Source of the DNA: Thermoplasmata archaeon
Lineage (GTDB): Archaea; Thermoplasmatota; Thermoplasmata; Thermoplasmatales; Thermoplasmataceae
Direction of reading: 5' to 3'
NCBI GenBank assembly: GCA_021793945.1
Contig: JAJYRT010000072.1
Coordinates: forward strand, 1 to 9,085
Length of the DNA stretch: 9,085 nucleotides
The number at the start of each line of letters is the position of its first letter. Position 1 is the first letter of the stretch. The notes beneath the pieces were generated by a model that did no database searches, was not told the origin of the DNA, and worked only from the letters and a program-made list of their open reading frames with translations. This document shows, piece after piece, positions 7,021 through 9,085 of the stretch. Made by a program: the position numbers and the translations under genes.

Positions 7021-7731
7021 ATGTTGAATGAAAAAATGCAAGAATCTGCTGATATACTGCTCCGGGCATACAAAACATACGGTGACAAGGTGGTTTTCCT
7101 CACGAGCTTCAGCATGGAGGATAATGTAATCACCGACCTCATGAGCAGGGCGGGAATAGGCATAAGGCATTTCACCTTGGATACCGGCCGCCTTGCCCAG
7201 GAAACCTACGACATAATGGAAATAATTTCCAACAGGTATGGAATAACTCCGGAGATTGTCCTCCCGAGGGCAGATGAAGTTGAGGATATGGTGAGAGCGC
7301 ATGGAATCAACCTCTTCCGCGATTCCCCATCCATGAGGGAACTGTGCTGCGAGACCAGGAAAATAAGGCCGTTGAACCGCATTCTCTCCGTAAAAGGAGC
7401 ATGGATTTCCGGCATAAGGGCAGAACAGACCCGTTATAGAAAGAAAAGCGAAATGGTGGAATCAGATCCGCTGCGTCCCGGGATCATGAAATACAATCCA
7501 CTACTGAACTGGAGTTCAGCGTATGTAAAGGAATACACGGAAAAATTCGCGATTCCAGTCAATGCCCTGTATTCCAGGGGGTACAGGAGCATAGGCTGCG
7601 CTCCGTGCACGAGGGCAGTCCTGCCGCATGAGAGTGAACGTAGCGGAAGATGGTGGTGGGAAGACGGCGTGAAAGAGTGCGGAATCCATGCGGCCGTTCG
7701 ATTCATTCCTGCACTGAAAGGGGATGAGTAA
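7021..7731 (+). CDS. cysH: Adenylyl-sulfate (APS) reductase, CysH family, iron-sulfur type
   Basis: Predicted cytoplasmic thiol-dependent reductase that converts APS to sulfite and AMP, the second step of sulfate assimilation. The 236-residue protein is close to the usual length of CysH without a thioredoxin domain. Landmarks: TSFSMEDNVI (28-37), the modified nucleotide-binding loop; TLDTGRLAQETY (52-63); SGIRAEQTRYRK (130-141), which contacts the sulfonucleotide. Cys109-Cys110 (RELCCETRK) and Cys193-X2-Cys196 (GCAPCTR) form the [4Fe-4S] set that marks APS reductases rather than cluster-free PAPS reductases. Cys220 in KECGIH is the catalytic thiol that carries the sulfo group. The electron donor should be thioredoxin or a similar thiol protein and is not encoded nearby. 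Its 3' end meets the ATP sulfurylase gene, so the two consecutive enzymes are co-transcribed. ATG 7036 is a possible later start. Confidence 0.92.
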   Translation: MLNEKMQESADILLRAYKTYGDKVVFLTSFSMEDNVITDLMSRAGIGIRHFTLDTGRLAQETYDIMEIISNRYGITPEIVLPRADEVEDMVRAHGINLFRDSPSMRELCCETRKIRPLNRILSVKGAWISGIRAEQTRYRKKSEMVESDPLRPGIMKYNPLLNWSSAYVKEYTEKFAIPVNALYSRGYRSIGCAPCTRAVLPHESERSGRWWWEDGVKECGIHAAVRFIPALKGDE

Positions 7732-7732
7732 C

Positions 7733-8863
7733 ATGGTTTCAAAACCGCATGGAGGCAAGCTGGTCACTGTAGGGAGCCTGAATTCGCAATCATTTGGGCG
7801 CAGGGACATGTCTTTGGAAGTTGATTCAAGGACTGCTGTCAACCTCTTCCTTATAAAAACCGGCATATTCAGCCCGCTGGTTTCATTCAGCACACGGGAG
7901 GATTATGACAGCATCTTGAAGGACCAGAGACTGGGAAACGGGATACCATGGTCAATACCCATAATTCTTGACATCGATCCCGGGAAATTCAAGGTGTCCG
8001 AGGGAGACACGATCATTTTGAGGCGCAATGGTCATTATCTTGCTGAAATGTACGTCGATGATATGTGGGAGTTCAGCAAGGGGGAATTCTGCGACAGGAT
8101 ATTTGGAACAAGGGATCCGGGTCATCCCGGCGTAGAAAGAACGCTAGAGATGGGTTCGATGATTTTATCGGGGAAGGTTGTGGGTATATCAGGCCAGGAC
8201 TTGCCCTTCAATGAATACTTCCTGACACCGGTTCAGGCAAGAAAACTGTTCAACGACAGGTCATGGAAAACAATAGCGGCCTTCCAGACCAGGAATATAC
8301 CACATCTTGGGCATGAATACCTGCAGAAGTCTGCGCTGAACATGGTAGACGGATTGTTCATTAACCCTGTGGTAGGAAGAAAGAAGGCAGGTGACTTCAG
8401 TGACGCAATAATCGTGGGAGCATATGACCGTACCCTGAAATCTTATTACCCCACTGAAAGGGTGCTGTTTTCCGTTCTGCATTACGAGATGTATTATGCC
8501 GGTCCGAGGGAGGCAGTGATGCATGCAATAATGAGGAAGAATTTTGGTTGCACGCATTTCATAATAGGCAGGGATCACGCAGGTGTGGGTGACTATTACC
8601 CTCCATACGCAGCCCGGGAAAATCTGGAGGCCTTTGACGACCTTGGTATTGAGATCATTCCATTTGAGGAGGCAGTTTACTGCAAGGCGTGCAAATGGAT
8701 CACAACAGTCAATAACTGCCCCCATGGAGAGGACAGGAGAATTCGGTTCAGTGCCTCAATGATAAGGGAGAAATTGCAGAAAGGGATGGATATCCCGGAA
8801 GAGATAATGCGAGGTGACGAGGTGGAATGGATCAGGAAGCAGGACAGCATCTTCGTGACCTGA
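7733..8863 (+). CDS. sat: Sulfate adenylyltransferase (ATP sulfurylase)
   Basis: Predicted cytoplasmic homo-oligomeric enzyme that activates sulfate with ATP to APS and pyrophosphate, the first step of sulfate assimilation. The 376 residues match the archaeal/bacterial single-chain Sat without an APS kinase domain. An N-terminal PUA-like domain (about 1-165) starts with the conserved SKPHGGKLV. The catalytic domain has QTRNIPHLGHE (185-195) with the HXGH nucleotide site, GRDHAGVGDYY (279-289) and FSASMIREKL (339-348). Cys317-X2-Cys320, Cys329 and His331 (CPHG) resemble the zinc site of thermophilic Sat enzymes. ATG 7733 is preferred: family members begin near MVSKPHGG, and AGGGG at 7719-7723 lies nine bases upstream. 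ATG 7724 would overlap the APS reductase stop by eight bases and has no spacer after the purine run. It lies one base after the APS reductase stop, and no APS kinase follows, consistent with direct use of APS. Confidence 0.93.
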   Translation: MVSKPHGGKLVTVGSLNSQSFGRRDMSLEVDSRTAVNLFLIKTGIFSPLVSFSTREDYDSILKDQRLGNGIPWSIPIILDIDPGKFKVSEGDTIILRRNGHYLAEMYVDDMWEFSKGEFCDRIFGTRDPGHPGVERTLEMGSMILSGKVVGISGQDLPFNEYFLTPVQARKLFNDRSWKTIAAFQTRNIPHLGHEYLQKSALNMVDGLFINPVVGRKKAGDFSDAIIVGAYDRTLKSYYPTERVLFSVLHYEMYYAGPREAVMHAIMRKNFGCTHFIIGRDHAGVGDYYPPYAARENLEAFDDLGIEIIPFEEAVYCKACKWITTVNNCPHGEDRRIRFSASMIREKLQKGMDIPEEIMRGDEVEWIRKQDSIFVT

Positions 8864-9017
8864 TTGTTCCTTTCTGTTACGGTGGTGTGCTGCAAATTCC
8901 CGGAGCTGGGGCATATTCAACAAATATCGGTTATAGTATCTGCGTTTTATCTCTATGAATTCCAGTTACTGGCCATGGAAATATTTATTTCAGCTTCACC
9001 ACTTATTAGCTGATAAA
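8864..9017. other. Intergenic region after sat
   Basis: This 154-base gap begins with a T-rich stretch (8867-8879) that may contribute to termination, but no long T-run or strong hairpin is visible. Its right part carries a promoter for the next gene. I see no RNA gene in it. Confidence 0.4.
8978..8990 (+). promoter_or_regulatory. BRE/TATA promoter for the gene starting at 9018
   Basis: GAAATATTTATTT centres near 8985, predicting a transcript start around 9011 and a leader of about six bases before ATG 9018. This indicates a transcription unit separate from sat. Confidence 0.5.
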
Positions 9018-9085
9018 ATGAATCTCAACGAAGTTGCCGGTTACATTGAATCCGGGGCAGAAGCAAGAAAGGCGCTGGATCCTTC
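9018..9085 (+). CDS. N-terminal fragment of an unidentified protein (runs off the window)
   Basis: An ATG at 9018 opens a frame that stays open for 22 codons to the window end, beginning MNLNEVAGYIESG and continuing with EARKALDPS. A well-placed TATA-like box lies upstream and the codon use (AGA/AGG, balanced third positions) resembles the neighbours, so it is probably a real gene. The fragment is too short to assign a family; it looks amphipathic and soluble, with no signal peptide or membrane segment. Confidence 0.5.
   Translation, partial: MNLNEVAGYIESGAEARKALDP

Noticed and set aside
7014..7031. ATG at 7014 as a start for the APS reductase or a leader peptide
   Set aside because: That frame reaches a stop after five codons and has no ribosome binding site; the APS reductase frame begins at 7021.
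7516..7893. 125-codon open frame on the minus strand across the cysH/sat junction
   Set aside because: Both plus-strand genes are well supported through this stretch, including the CysH cysteine motifs and the SKPHGGKLV start of Sat.
8261..8725. 154-codon open frame on the minus strand
   Set aside because: It lies wholly inside sat, whose motifs are intact. The translation has no recognisable domain and is cysteine- and histidine-rich in the way antisense shadows are.
1..9085. Defence system, CRISPR, prophage or transposon
   Set aside because: No repeat array, transposase, integrase, nuclease or toxin-like gene was recognised; the genes are metabolic and cell-surface functions with uniform composition.

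Overview
The window looks like a piece of an archaeal chromosome, most likely from the Thermoplasmatales or a close relative. This is inferred from gene content (DUF2079 membrane proteins, GT4 glycosyltransferases, an archaeal-type ATP sulfurylase, a ComA homologue), from AT-rich TATA-like boxes about 26 bases before several start codons (leaderless or very short-leader transcripts), and from heavy use of AGG for arginine. No rRNA, tRNA, CRISPR array, insertion sequence or integrase was seen. Coding density is high and every gap is under 160 bases.

Left part (1-5836, all + strand) is a cell-surface glycosylation block. It has a DUF2079 polytopic membrane protein whose frame is open to the window edge. 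After a new promoter near 1858 come two GT4-type glycosyltransferases and a second DUF2079 protein, packed head to tail with gaps of 33 and 0 bases. The GT4 enzymes would act on the cytoplasmic face. The DUF2079 proteins resemble GT-C enzymes, with an acidic motif after the first membrane helix and an outward-facing tail rich in N-glycosylation sequons.

Right part (5919-8863) is a sulfur block built around a divergent promoter. On the minus strand is a phosphosulfolactate synthase (ComA) homologue with an extra C-terminal winged-helix domain. On the plus strand are an APS reductase with the full iron-sulfur cysteine set and an ATP sulfurylase, translationally linked. The last two make sulfite from sulfate; authentic ComA consumes sulfite to form a C-S bond. 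The 127-base divergent promoter carries two near-identical TGCATGCTYAAAA elements 34 bases apart, one overlapping the APS reductase TATA box. The ComA-wHTH fusion may therefore be an enzyme-derived or dual-function regulator of sulfite supply. That is inference, and it is the most interesting point in the window.

The two blocks may be linked: the N-glycan of Thermoplasma acidophilum is reported to contain a C-sulfonated sugar (6-C-sulfofucose), so sulfite could be needed for surface glycans as well as for cysteine. A further gene begins at 9018 and runs off the end.
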